23,296 bases of DNA from CAZWEZ01 sp964632795 (GTDB taxonomy: Bacteria; Pseudomonadota; Alphaproteobacteria; Rhodospirillales; 2-02-FULL-58-16). A program made the position numbers and the translations under genes. The stretch is from NCBI GenBank assembly GCA_964632795.1, contig CAZWEZ010000055.1, positions 1-23,296 of the forward strand, read 5' to 3'. Numbering within the stretch: position 1 is the stretch's first letter; each line of letters begins with the position of its first letter. The notes below the pieces were generated by a model, which saw only the letters and a program-made list of their open reading frames with translations, had not been told where the DNA came from and searched no databases. Positions 16,280 to 23,296 of the stretch are shown here, one piece after another.

Positions 16280-18166
16280 TTACAACTCGATGATCGGGTG
16301 GTCGCGCATCCGTTGGACGAACATCCCGACAAGCAGGCGCATCACGGGATCGGACTTCTCCAGTCGCTGGAGCCTCATCTGCAGATCCGACAACGGGATG
16401 ATCTTGAGCACGGTCCTTTTGAGCGCCTTCGCGGTCGCCATGCGCGGCTTAGAATCGATCAGCGCCATTTCGCCGATGATGCTGCCCCGGCCGGTCTTGG
16501 CGATGACCACTTCCTGATCTCCGGCGCTGCGGGATATCTCCACCTCCCCCGAATGGATCAGATAGGCTTCCTTGCCGATGTCGCCCTCGTGGAAAATGAA
16601 CTCGCCGACCTCGAAGGTCTTGGCGCCGAGTTGCGGCTCGTCGGGGGAGGACTTGGGCGGGACTTTCGCGGCGGGCGCCTTCTTCGTCGAGGCCGGTTGC
16701 GGGCCGTCCTGGTACTCGACCAGGAGGGTGTAGATCTTTCTCGCGAAACGCAGCCGCCACTCGTCGGGGAGGTGGGTTTCGAGCAGACGGTCCCGGATTC
16801 CCGCCGCCGCCAAGATGACGTCCATTTTCCCGGCGCCGGGCTGGACCAGTGAGGTGGCGGATTTCAGCCTCTTGACGATGACCGCCAGCCGGCGCACCAG
16901 ATGGGCCTGGTTCTTGTTCCCGAAATCGGTGCCGGCGAGGTCGACCAGGTATCCGAACCTGGCCGCCTGGGTGGGCAGCAGTTCGAGAATGTGGTCGATC
17001 GCATCTTCCGGGGTGGCGTCCGACAATCCGTCGGAGAACACCATCCTCGCCCGCATGGTGACGGCCTCGCCGATGCCTCCGCCCTCGGCGATCGCCTTGT
17101 TGCGGACCAGTTGGCCGAGCAGGGACTTGAAGGCCTGTTTCTCGGTGATCCCCTGGCCGCCCTTGACCAGGGGATTGACGCCGTTGATCTCACGTTCGAC
17201 CCGTTCCAGGAGCACGTCCTTGGTGCACGGCATGTCGTAGTTGGCGCGGAGCGCGTTCAACCTGTCGAGGCAGGCCCCGGCGCCCTTGCGATGGCGGTAG
17301 GACCCGCAGCTCAACTGGACCATCGTCTGCAGGGACTCGCCGAGGTTGCGCTGGTATCCGAGCAGTTCCTTGATCGCGGCGGCGCCGTCGAAGACCTCGG
17401 CGATGATCTCGTCGAGGTAATTGAAGGCCAGCTTGCCGGGTCCGGTCTCGGCCTGGTCGATGACGCGGCCCAGCTTGTACTCCCAGTCCCCGGGGCCTCC
17501 CAGATAGGCGGCGAGCGCGGCGCGGATGAAAAAATCGCGGTTGTCGGCCGAGACATCCTTCTTGACGCCCTTGACCAGGGCCTCCATCCCCTTGTTTTCG
17601 AGGAGCTGGCGGTATTCGTCGACGTCCTCGGCGGCCCTGGCGCGGTCGGTCATCCGGTTGACCGCGTCGTACAGCCGATCGACCCGGGTCATCGGCTTGT
17701 CGCCGCTCATCCTGGCCTGGATCCTGGCGATGTTCTGGACCGCCTGGTTGAGCAGAACCTCGTCGCGGGTCAGCCAGCGGATCAGTCCCGGGCTGTGCAG
17801 GAGTTCGAGCACCGTGATGCCGTTCTCATCCAGGTATTTCCTGAGCAGGCGGCTGATCGTCTTGCGGGCCTCGAAGCCGTAGAAGTCTTCCAGGTCCTCG
17901 CACAACGGCGCTTCGTCGACCGGCGTGATGGTGGTCCGCTTGGCTCCCCCGCCCTTGCGTTCCTCCTCGAAGATCACTTCCTGTTCGCCGCTATGCTCGT
18001 CTTCCCGGACCACCTTGACGCCCTCGAAGCGGTTTGTGGCGAGCAGTTCCTTGGCTTGATCGACGGACTGCGTTCTTCCCCGGGCCGTCGAGTGGATCGT
18101 CCAGCGGCCATCGGAGAGGGCGTGGATTTCGAAGATGATATTGCGCTTTAACGGTGATCTGGCCAT
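16280..18166 (-). CDS. large protein with C-terminal cyclic nucleotide-binding domain
   Basis: A 628-residue soluble protein. Residues about 505-610 form a cNMP-binding domain: VGEFIFHEGDIGKEAYLIHSG followed by a phosphate-binding cassette IGEMALIDSKPRMATA, in which Glu566 and Arg575 occupy the positions that contact the cyclic nucleotide ribose and phosphate. A Lys/Pro/Ala-rich linker (about 478-500) precedes it. The first 100 residues look like a separate small domain, and the 380-residue middle is helical and unrecognised, with no helix-turn-helix, kinase or membrane segments. It is probably a cAMP or cGMP effector whose output lies in the middle region. A nucleotidyl cyclase gene 1.2 kb away is a possible partner. 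It converges with fccB; the intervening 69 bases show no convincing terminator. Confidence 0.85.
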   Translation of the reverse strand: MARSPLKRNIIFEIHALSDGRWTIHSTARGRTQSVDQAKELLATNRFEGVKVVREDEHSGEQEVIFEEERKGGGAKRTTITPVDEAPLCEDLEDFYGFEARKTISRLLRKYLDENGITVLELLHSPGLIRWLTRDEVLLNQAVQNIARIQARMSGDKPMTRVDRLYDAVNRMTDRARAAEDVDEYRQLLENKGMEALVKGVKKDVSADNRDFFIRAALAAYLGGPGDWEYKLGRVIDQAETGPGKLAFNYLDEIIAEVFDGAAAIKELLGYQRNLGESLQTMVQLSCGSYRHRKGAGACLDRLNALRANYDMPCTKDVLLERVEREINGVNPLVKGGQGITEKQAFKSLLGQLVRNKAIAEGGGIGEAVTMRARMVFSDGLSDATPEDAIDHILELLPTQAARFGYLVDLAGTDFGNKNQAHLVRRLAVIVKRLKSATSLVQPGAGKMDVILAAAGIRDRLLETHLPDEWRLRFARKIYTLLVEYQDGPQPASTKKAPAAKVPPKSSPDEPQLGAKTFEVGEFIFHEGDIGKEAYLIHSGEVEISRSAGDQEVVIAKTGRGSIIGEMALIDSKPRMATAKALKRTVLKIIPLSDLQMRLQRLEKSDPVMRLLVGMFVQRMRDHPIIEL

Positions 18167-18468
18167 CCGCGGTCAACCCCTTGATCCACCCCCGGGTGGA
18201 AGTGAGCCGTATCCTGCGTTCTTATACCAAGGTGCATTGTCAGTGCACCTTGGTATTAGGCTACTATCGCCACGTACGGCCCATAATCATAGAGCAAATT
18301 CGACTCCTCGATCATACCAAGATAGCCGAACCGGTTGCCCGGCCGCCGGTGAGGTTTTTCTTTTCGCCCGGCGCGGTGTACCTTAAGCCGGAAGCGAGTC
18401 GGAGTGACACCGCGATGCCACCGGGTTAGGCTGTGCCGGCCGGTCTGGAACGAACGGGAGCACGAACC
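18167..18468. other. 302-base intergenic region between divergent genes
   Basis: This spacer separates the cNMP-binding protein from the small membrane protein. It contains a perfect 13-base inverted repeat (18224-18256) and a third ATACCAAG copy (18314-18321). A short GC stem ACCGG/CCGGT (18330-18350) is followed by a T-rich run. I see no convincing gene or sigma70 promoter in it. Confidence 0.5.
18224..18256. repeat. perfect 13-bp inverted repeat (REP/MITE-like palindrome)
   Basis: ATACCAAGGTGCA (18224-18236) and its exact complement TGCACCTTGGTAT (18244-18256) flank a seven-base loop. No T run follows, so it is not a standard terminator. Partial copies of the arm occur at 18314-18321 (ATACCAAG) and 18762-18770 (ATACCAAGG), bracketing the small membrane-protein gene. 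This suggests a dispersed extragenic repeat rather than an operator. Confidence 0.7.
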
Positions 18469-18753
18469 ATGGAGATGGGCGACGCTTCGATACTGGACAA
18501 CCTGACACCGCTCGGCATCGCCGTATTCTCCTGGTTATTCGTTTTCATCGTCCTGTGGTTTCCGCTGCCCCTGGCGATCTTCGGCTTCAAGGGGGTCCTC
18601 AGGAAGATTCTCGATCTCCAGGTCAAGAGTCTCGAGGCCCAGGCCATGAACCTCGAGACCCAGAAAGGAATCCTCGCCGAGTTGAAACGAATCACCGGCC
18701 AGGTCGATGAAGAGGAGTCCCACGTCCTGGAGGGCAACGAACCGAGGCTCTGA
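18469..18753 (+). CDS. small single-pass membrane protein with coiled coil, function unknown
   Basis: A 94-residue protein, not recognised. After a short polar N-terminus there is one hydrophobic segment, about residues 12-38 (PLGIAVFSWLFVFIVLWFPL core). A basic stretch (GVLRKI) and an amphipathic, Glu/Gln/Leu-rich helix (about 45-80) likely to form a coiled coil follow, then an acidic tail. The ATG at 18469 is chosen because GGGAG lies eight bases upstream; a GTG at 18433 in the same frame is less likely. The basic residues after the segment suggest the coiled coil is cytoplasmic. It sits alone between a cNMP-binding gene and dtd, with partial repeat copies on both sides. It could be a small regulator or scaffold; nothing more is supported. 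Confidence 0.65.
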   Translation: MEMGDASILDNLTPLGIAVFSWLFVFIVLWFPLPLAIFGFKGVLRKILDLQVKSLEAQAMNLETQKGILAELKRITGQVDEEESHVLEGNEPRL

Positions 18754-18780
18754 TCCCCCTGATACCAAGGTTCCTATGTA

Positions 18781-19227
18781 TTACCTGTCTTGCGAATCCA
18801 TCCAGATCGTGACCGGGCCGTCGTTGACCAGCCGGACGTCCATGTGGGCGCCGAAACGCCCGGTCCGCACCGCCACCCCTTGGTGCTCGAGACGCGAGCA
18901 GAAATAGCGGTAGAGGCTCTCGCCCTTATCGGGTTCGGCGGCCTTCGAGAATCCGGGGCGGTTCCCCTTGCGCCACTCGGCGGCCAGGGTGAACTGGCTG
19001 ATCGCCAGGGCGCCCCCCGAGATGTCGAGAAGGGACAGGTTCATGCGCCCCTGGTCATCGCCGAAGATCCGCATCCTGGCAATTTTGCGGGCGAAATAGT
19101 CGGCCGTCGTCTCGTCGTCCCGATCCTCGACGCACAGGAAGACGACGAGCCCCTGGCCGATTTCACCGACGACCTCACCATCGACCGCCACCGAGGCCCG
19201 GCCGGCGCGCTGCAGGACTGCTTTCAT
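18781..19227 (-). CDS. dtd: D-aminoacyl-tRNA deacylase
   Basis: A 148-residue cytoplasmic proofreading enzyme that hydrolyses D-amino acids from mischarged tRNA. It starts MKAVLQRAGRASVAVDGEVVG, as the family does. The active-site motif SQFT is at 77-80, the same positions as in E. coli, and the C-terminal Gly-cisPro motif is present in LVNDGPVT. The ATG at 19227 gives the normal family length; the open frame extends 32 codons further upstream without family similarity. An AGGGG ribosome site lies about nine bases upstream. It is isolated, with the opposite-strand small membrane gene downstream and the cyclase gene upstream on the same strand. Confidence 0.95.
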   Translation of the reverse strand: MKAVLQRAGRASVAVDGEVVGEIGQGLVVFLCVEDRDDETTADYFARKIARMRIFGDDQGRMNLSLLDISGGALAISQFTLAAEWRKGNRPGFSKAAEPDKGESLYRYFCSRLEHQGVAVRTGRFGAHMDVRLVNDGPVTIWMDSQDR

Positions 19228-19370
19228 TGTGGTGTGCCCCTGTCGGGTTTCGTGGCGACCGACTCTAACCACCGCCGCTCGTCGTGTCACTGACCGCCAC
19301 GCCACCCTGGCGGGTGTTTCCATGATCCCCTGGCGGTCGGCCGGAGCGGTCGCGGAGTCCGTTGGCTTCT

Positions 19371-20999
19371 TTATCGACCGTCGATAAGGAACGGGGCGAA
19401 GATTTCCTGCTCGGCACCGACGCCCCTCAGCTTATGGCGGCCCTGGGAGACGAGGCGGTTCTGGCACTGCCCGGCGAAGGCCTCGGAGACCAGGACCATC
19501 GGCTCCAGGGTCTTGGTCAGGTCCTCGATCCGCGCCGCCTCGTTGGCCGCGGCGCCGATGACGGTGAACTCCAGGCGTTCCGGAATGCCGATATTGCCGT
19601 AGGTGACGCTCCCCAGATGGAGCCCGATGCCGTAGCCCAGGGGGGGCTTCCCCTGGCCGGCGAGGTCGGCGTTGAAATCGGCCATCCGCGTCTGGGCCTC
19701 GGCGGCGGCGGCCAGTGCGTCCTCGCACGCCGGCTGGGAATGGCTGTCGCCTTCGGCCAGCGGGAAGATGGCCAGGACCGCGTCGCCGATGAACCTGAGC
19801 ACTTCGCCGCCGCGCTCGACGACCGGCTGGACCATGCATTCGAAGAAGCGGTTGAGGATGGCCAGGAACTCGTCGCGGGGCATGGATTCGGCGAGCACCG
19901 TGGATTGCCGCAGGTCGCAGAACCAGATCACGGCGTGGAGTTCCTCCGAGTCCCCGCGCTTGATCTTCCCCTTCAACACCCGTTCGCCGGTCTGGCGGCC
20001 GAGGTAGGTCTGGAGCAGGGAACTGCCCATGCCGCGCGTCGCGTGGACCTCGTAGAAACGGCTGATCACCGGCAGCACCTCGTGGATGCGGCCCAGATCG
20101 GCGGTGGTGAACCCGCCGACGCGGTCGGAGGCCAGGGTGACCGCGTTGATCTGGCCGTCGGAGAAGTTCATCGGCATCGCCACGTAGTCGGTGACCCCTT
20201 CGCCGTGCAGCTCGCGCAGGATGCCGTAATCCAGCAACGGGTTGTCCCCTTCCAGCCTTCGCCGGATGCCGCCGGCGCCGTTGAAGATGGGGACCAGGGG
20301 GCTGTCCAGGAACAGGGGGCTGTCGAGGGTGTCGTGGGTGAGGACGAAGGAGTCGATTCCCACCTTTTCCCGCCGCCACACGTAGCCGTTGCCGATGAGC
20401 AGGGGATGGAGGGTGCGGATGAAGACCGACAACCGCGACAGGGGGGCGCCGTTGCGAAGCAGCATGTCGGCGAAACCCTGGGTTAGGTCGTGGGCATCGT
20501 TCGAATTCCATCCCTCGCGGACCAGCCAGTCGACGTAGGCATTGCCGTGGCTGTCGTGGCCGGCGGTTTCGGCGGTGAAATCCCCCTCCTCGTCGTAGGT
20601 CACGCCGAGGCGGTCGAGGTAGAAGGCGAGATAATCCTTGATCGCCGCCGTCTCCTCGATGGCGTTCTCGTAGCTCCACACCGCGTTCTCGACCGTGCGG
20701 TCGCCGACCGTCAGGGTCCAGTACGAGGCGTTGCCCTTGAACGGGCAGTGGGTGCGGTGGCGGGTTCGCCGCAGGAGGTCGGTGGAGACGTCGCCGCGGG
20801 GGAAATAGTAGACCGGAGGCAGCCGCGATTCCTTGTAGAGGATCGCCTTGCGGCTGTCGGCGATGGCAACGCCGTTGAAGACGATCCGCACCCGGCGATC
20901 GACCTCGACCGCCGTGATTTGGTAGTCGGAAACGTCCTTGCCGGCCGGCGAGGTGACCTCGGTGACGGTGGTGGCGATGGTGGCGGTGTTTTGGGGCAT
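19371..20999 (-). CDS. DUF427 domain fused to class III adenylate/guanylate cyclase
   Basis: A 542-residue protein. Residues about 20-125 match DUF427, a small beta-tent fold: RIVFNGVAIADSRKA, then YYFPRGDV, THCPFKGNASYW and AVWSYENA. The middle (about 140-345) is GAF-like or an unassigned sensor. Residues about 350-530 are a class III cyclase catalytic domain with metal-binding Asp362 (WFCDLRQST) and Asp406 (RFIGDAVLAIFP), and the EFTVIG...NEAAR segment with the Asn/Arg transition-state pair. At the usual adenine-selecting Lys there is Arg402, so substrate choice is uncertain. The start at 20999 has GGAGG six bases upstream; the frame extends 23 codons further. There are no membrane segments. 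It probably makes cAMP (or cGMP), and the cNMP-binding protein encoded nearby is a candidate receiver. Confidence 0.9.
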   Translation of the reverse strand: MPQNTATIATTVTEVTSPAGKDVSDYQITAVEVDRRVRIVFNGVAIADSRKAILYKESRLPPVYYFPRGDVSTDLLRRTRHRTHCPFKGNASYWTLTVGDRTVENAVWSYENAIEETAAIKDYLAFYLDRLGVTYDEEGDFTAETAGHDSHGNAYVDWLVREGWNSNDAHDLTQGFADMLLRNGAPLSRLSVFIRTLHPLLIGNGYVWRREKVGIDSFVLTHDTLDSPLFLDSPLVPIFNGAGGIRRRLEGDNPLLDYGILRELHGEGVTDYVAMPMNFSDGQINAVTLASDRVGGFTTADLGRIHEVLPVISRFYEVHATRGMGSSLLQTYLGRQTGERVLKGKIKRGDSEELHAVIWFCDLRQSTVLAESMPRDEFLAILNRFFECMVQPVVERGGEVLRFIGDAVLAIFPLAEGDSHSQPACEDALAAAAEAQTRMADFNADLAGQGKPPLGYGIGLHLGSVTYGNIGIPERLEFTVIGAAANEAARIEDLTKTLEPMVLVSEAFAGQCQNRLVSQGRHKLRGVGAEQEIFAPFLIDGR

Positions 21000-21118
21000 G
21001 ACTGGCCTCCGATCCCTGCCTGAACGAACCGCATGGGCGCGCCGTTCGCTGGGCGCCCGGATTGCCATATGATTAGGATGGTTCTAGTTCGTATTTCAAG
21101 CATTAAACTCCCCCGCCC

Positions 21119-21163
21119 AGTGTCCTGGCTCCTAAGTTCGCGGCATTTAGGAACCAGGACACT
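21119..21163. repeat. 17-bp inverted repeat with one mismatch between divergent genes
   Basis: AGTGTCCTGGCTCCTAA (21119-21135) and TTAGGAACCAGGACACT (21147-21163) pair over 17 bases with a single C/A mismatch and an 11-base loop. It lies in the 225-base spacer between the cyclase and hemerythrin starts, about 60 bases before the hemerythrin ATG. It could be a transposon-end remnant, a REP-like element or a regulatory hairpin; no transposase is nearby. Confidence 0.65.
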
Positions 21164-21224
21164 TGGGGACTACCTGGGAAAAGTCGGCTAACATGCCCGG
21201 CGCAATACCGGAAGGGTGACGACA

Positions 21225-21707
21225 ATGACCACGATCTCATGGTCCGAGGAGCTGAGCGTGGGCGTTCACATCCTCGACGCCGACCACAAGCTGCTGATCG
21301 ACCTCATCACGCGGTTCAACGGCGCCATGGCCTCGGGGCAAGGCCCCGACAAGATCGACCGGGTGCTCAAGGCGCTCTACGAGTACACGGATTTCCATTT
21401 CATCCGCGAGGAAGCCCTGATGAAGGCCTGCGGCTACCCCGGCCTCGAGAAACACCACCAGGTTCACGAGAAGCTCTACGCCCGGATGGAGGACATCTAC
21501 GCCGAGCACGCCAGGGCCCCCTCGGAGGCCCTGAGCGGCGAAATAAAGACCTTCCTCAACCAATGGCTGACCAAGCACATCATGGGCCACGACAAGCGCT
21601 ACGCCCCGACCATGGTCGGCAAGGAACAGGAGATCGCCGAGGCCCACCGCCCCTTCCTCCGCCACTGGAGCATCGCCGAATCCGCCGACGCCACCGATTC
21701 ATACTGA
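21225..21707 (+). CDS. bacteriohemerythrin
   Basis: A 160-residue single-domain hemerythrin with a non-heme diiron site that binds O2. All seven ligand positions are visible: His21 (DADH), His58 and Glu62 (HFIREE), His77 and His81 (HHQVH), His118 and Asp123 (HIMGHD). There is no fused signalling domain. The ATG at 21225 is preferred because GGAAGGG (21210-21216) lies eight bases upstream; a GTG at 21216 would overlap it. Likely roles are oxygen storage, delivery or sensing in a microaerophile. The gene is monocistronic and is followed ten bases later by a strong hairpin. Confidence 0.94.
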   Translation: MTTISWSEELSVGVHILDADHKLLIDLITRFNGAMASGQGPDKIDRVLKALYEYTDFHFIREEALMKACGYPGLEKHHQVHEKLYARMEDIYAEHARAPSEALSGEIKTFLNQWLTKHIMGHDKRYAPTMVGKEQEIAEAHRPFLRHWSIAESADATDSY

Positions 21708-21715
21708 TAAGGCCA

Positions 21716-21738
21716 CCCGGGGGACACGCTCTCCCGGG
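21716..21738 (+). terminator. GC-rich hairpin after bacteriohemerythrin
   Basis: CCCGGGGGA (21716-21724) pairs with TCTCCCGGG (21730-21738), nine base pairs including one G-U, around a five-base loop. It begins nine bases after the stop codon. No T run follows, so it is an incomplete intrinsic terminator or an mRNA-stabilising stem. Confidence 0.4.
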
Positions 21739-21795
21739 GCAGTTCGTTGGCGATCCGGCCCAGGGCCTGCCGGAACTGCGGACGACGCCGCCGGG

Positions 21796-21957
21796 ATGTT
21801 CGAGAACGTGGACGCGGGGCTGATACCGGCAGTTTACGCGCGATAGTGTATCGGCGATACTAACGCTGCCTACGTATCCGAGCGGATCATCAAGGCCCTC
21901 GAGCGGGCGGAGTACACGGTTTTCAGGTTTAGCCGGCAGACAGCGGGGAAGTTATGA
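21796..21957 (+). pseudogene. possible gene remnant before the lipoprotein gene
   Basis: One frame reads MFENVDAGLIPAVYAR, then a TAG at 21844-21846, then CIGDTNAAYVSERIIKALER and further plausible residues to a TGA at 21955-21957. That TGA overlaps the next gene's ATG. Both halves look protein-like and share a frame, but no start codon serves the second half and I recognise no family. It may be a decayed gene end or chance. Confidence 0.25.
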
Positions 21958-23296
21958 AGTTCAGTCCGTTGATTTCAGCCTCTGTAATCGCTCTTGCCAC
22001 CATCACCGTCGCGTCGTGCAACACCACGTCGACAATGACAATTCCGACGGTAACCAGCACCAATCCTATCAGCATTGACCAGCCTTTAAACAAGCAGGCA
22101 TCCTTCGCGTTGAGTAAGGTGGTCGCAAACCTAAGGCGTGGAACGACTATCGCTCACTTTCCCGCCGGCGGATTTGAGGGAATTGAGGGAATTTATTGCA
22201 ACTACAGTTATCAAGGTAAGGCGACCATCGAGTGGGGTGCCGGAAGTTCGGTTCTCGGCAACTGGAGTACGGAACTGGGTGAGATCTTCCACGAAGTCTT
22301 AAGCCAGAAGGGTCTGAATGTAGCTGGCGATCCAAAAGACATGTTTGGGCAGGATGAAGCTGTTTCGTTCGCGGAATATCTCATTGGCGCAAGAATATCT
22401 GAAATCAGGGGCAACTTCTGCAATGTCCACGATTGGTGGGATGGAAAACCCCTGGATGAGTATAGCGGGGAAATGTACGTCTCCATCGAATGGACCGTGT
22501 TCTCCAACTTGTTGCAACGGAAAGTCTTAAAGACAACGACCGAAGGATACTTCAAGCAAAATATACCCAAACGCGACGGGATAATTATTACGTTTCATAA
22601 CGCTTTTGCCCATGCCACCGAGAACCTGATGGCTTCCCAGGATTTCGTGAATGTGGTTTTACGCAAACTGCCGTCCAAGAGCGAGGAAGCTGCCGGACCG
22701 ACGATCTACATCAAGCCGCTGGAATTGAGAGACAGTCCGTTGGAGGAAAGCATCGACAGGATTCTTCCGGCTGTTGTTACGGTCCGGGTAGGTACGGGAC
22801 ACGGATCGGGTTTCATAGTCAGCGAGAATGGGTTGGTGATCACCAACGCCCACGTCGTCGGTCAGGCAAAGAACGTCACCGTAATATTGAACAACGGTTT
22901 GGAACTTCAAGGAAAGGTACTCCGCCTTCACAAACTCAGAGACGTCGCCCTCATAAAGGTCCCATTGCGCATTCCCTGGGCACTTCCCATCAGAGACCGG
23001 GAGGCAGCCCCGCTGGAGAGGGTATATGTTGTTGGCAGTCCGATGGATGAAGGTATGCGCTCCAATATCACCACGGGAATCGTCAGCGCCCTTAGACGGG
23101 AAGAAGGCTCTGGGTTGGATTTCATACAGTCGGATGCGGCAATTTCAGGCGGCAATAGCGGTGGACCGCTGTTGGATGAGAACGGCAACGTCATTGGTAT
23201 CAGCGTGTCGATGTATGCAGGTACGACCATTCAGTCATTGAATATGTTCATCCCCATAAACTCGGGACTCGAGGCCCTCAACATCGAGAAAGAAAG
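21954..23296 (+). CDS. lipoprotein with C-terminal trypsin-like (HtrA-type) serine protease domain (3' truncated by window)
   Basis: An open frame of 447 codons runs to the window edge. Residues 1-22 are a lipoprotein signal with lipobox VASC (Cys22), so the product is membrane-anchored outside the cytoplasm. Residues about 50-255 form an unrecognised domain with Cys, Trp and aromatic clusters (for example RISEIRGNFCNVHDWWDG) that contains a segment on tail-like organisation of outer-membrane lipoproteins but no known motif. Residues about 270-440 are a trypsin-like domain with the full triad: His300 (TNAHVV), Asp330 (RDVALIKV) and Ser402 (GGNSGGPL). No PDZ domain is visible before the cut. 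Hand counts of two 60-base lines (22441, 22501) gave 30 and 25 G+C, clearly below the rest of the window, and rare A/T-ending codons are frequent, so recent transfer is likely. It is probably a surface or periplasmic protease; the target is unknown. Confidence 0.88.
   Translation, partial: MKFSPLISASVIALATITVASCNTTSTMTIPTVTSTNPISIDQPLNKQASFALSKVVANLRRGTTIAHFPAGGFEGIEGIYCNYSYQGKATIEWGAGSSVLGNWSTELGEIFHEVLSQKGLNVAGDPKDMFGQDEAVSFAEYLIGARISEIRGNFCNVHDWWDGKPLDEYSGEMYVSIEWTVFSNLLQRKVLKTTTEGYFKQNIPKRDGIIITFHNAFAHATENLMASQDFVNVVLRKLPSKSEEAAGPTIYIKPLELRDSPLEESIDRILPAVVTVRVGTGHGSGFIVSENGLVITNAHVVGQAKNVTVILNNGLELQGKVLRLHKLRDVALIKVPLRIPWALPIRDREAAPLERVYVVGSPMDEGMRSNITTGIVSALRREEGSGLDFIQSDAAISGGNSGGPLLDENGNVIGISVSMYAGTTIQSLNMFIPINSGLEALNIEKE

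Noticed and set aside
16273..16283. CTATGTATTAC repeated at 18774-18784
   Set aside because: Both copies span the stop codon of a minus-strand gene, but eleven bases shared with different flanks is likely chance.
16901..18151. A 416-codon plus-strand frame opposite the cNMP-binding protein
   Set aside because: The minus-strand frame contains a real cNMP-binding domain; the plus-strand product is compositionally biased and antisense.
19371..19387. Palindrome TTATCGAC-C-GTCGATAA
   Set aside because: It lies in the last codons and stop of the cyclase gene; short, and not followed by a T run, so no separate function is claimed.
1..23296. CRISPR arrays, tRNA or rRNA genes, transposase genes
   Set aside because: No regularly spaced repeats, tRNA-like cloverleaf sequence, rRNA segments or transposase motifs were seen by eye on either strand.

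Overview
The window is high-GC DNA with dense, short-spaced, mostly bacterial-operon gene order. The gene content points to a sulfur-oxidising, autotrophy-capable alphaproteobacterium, probably Rhodospirillales-like. The evidence is a Calvin-cycle gene block, a flavocytochrome c sulfide dehydrogenase pair, TusA, a TSUP-type transporter, an alphaproteobacterial TIGR02186-type membrane protein and several cyclic-nucleotide signalling genes. The taxonomic placement is inference from protein style; no rRNA is present.

Layout. Positions 1-2580 (+): the tail of an unidentified gene, a crotonase-family protein and an acyl-CoA synthetase, probably one acyl-CoA (fatty or organic acid) operon. Positions 2589-5174 (-): a PAS3-GGDEF-EAL c-di-GMP protein. 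Positions 5300-7959: a sulfur-handling locus, with tusA on the minus strand and, divergently, TSUP exporter, TIGR02186 protein and universal stress protein on the plus strand. The plus-strand promoter overlaps tandem palindromic boxes resembling sulfide-responsive ArsR-type (SqrR/BigR) operators. Positions 7982-14430 (-): a Calvin-cycle cluster transcribed as regulator, glpX-type FBPase, phosphoribulokinase, transketolase, class II aldolase, ribulose-phosphate epimerase. RuBisCO, GAPDH and PGK are not in the window. Positions 14590-16210 (+), divergent from that cluster: a monoheme cytochrome c and the FCSD flavoprotein, which should feed sulfide electrons to the respiratory chain.

Positions 16280-21707 hold a large cNMP-binding protein, a small membrane/coiled-coil protein, D-aminoacyl-tRNA deacylase, a DUF427-class III nucleotidyl cyclase fusion and a bacteriohemerythrin, with two inverted-repeat elements between genes. 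From about 21950 to the window end the base composition drops. That stretch carries a 3'-truncated lipoprotein with a C-terminal trypsin-like protease domain and looks like acquired DNA.

How it fits together (inference): sulfide is oxidised in the periplasm by the cytochrome/FCSD pair, sulfane sulfur and sulfite-like products are handled by TusA and the TSUP exporter, and electrons and ATP support the Calvin block. An atypical response regulator missing its phosphoacceptor Asp sits at the junction between the sulfide genes and the carbon-fixation genes.
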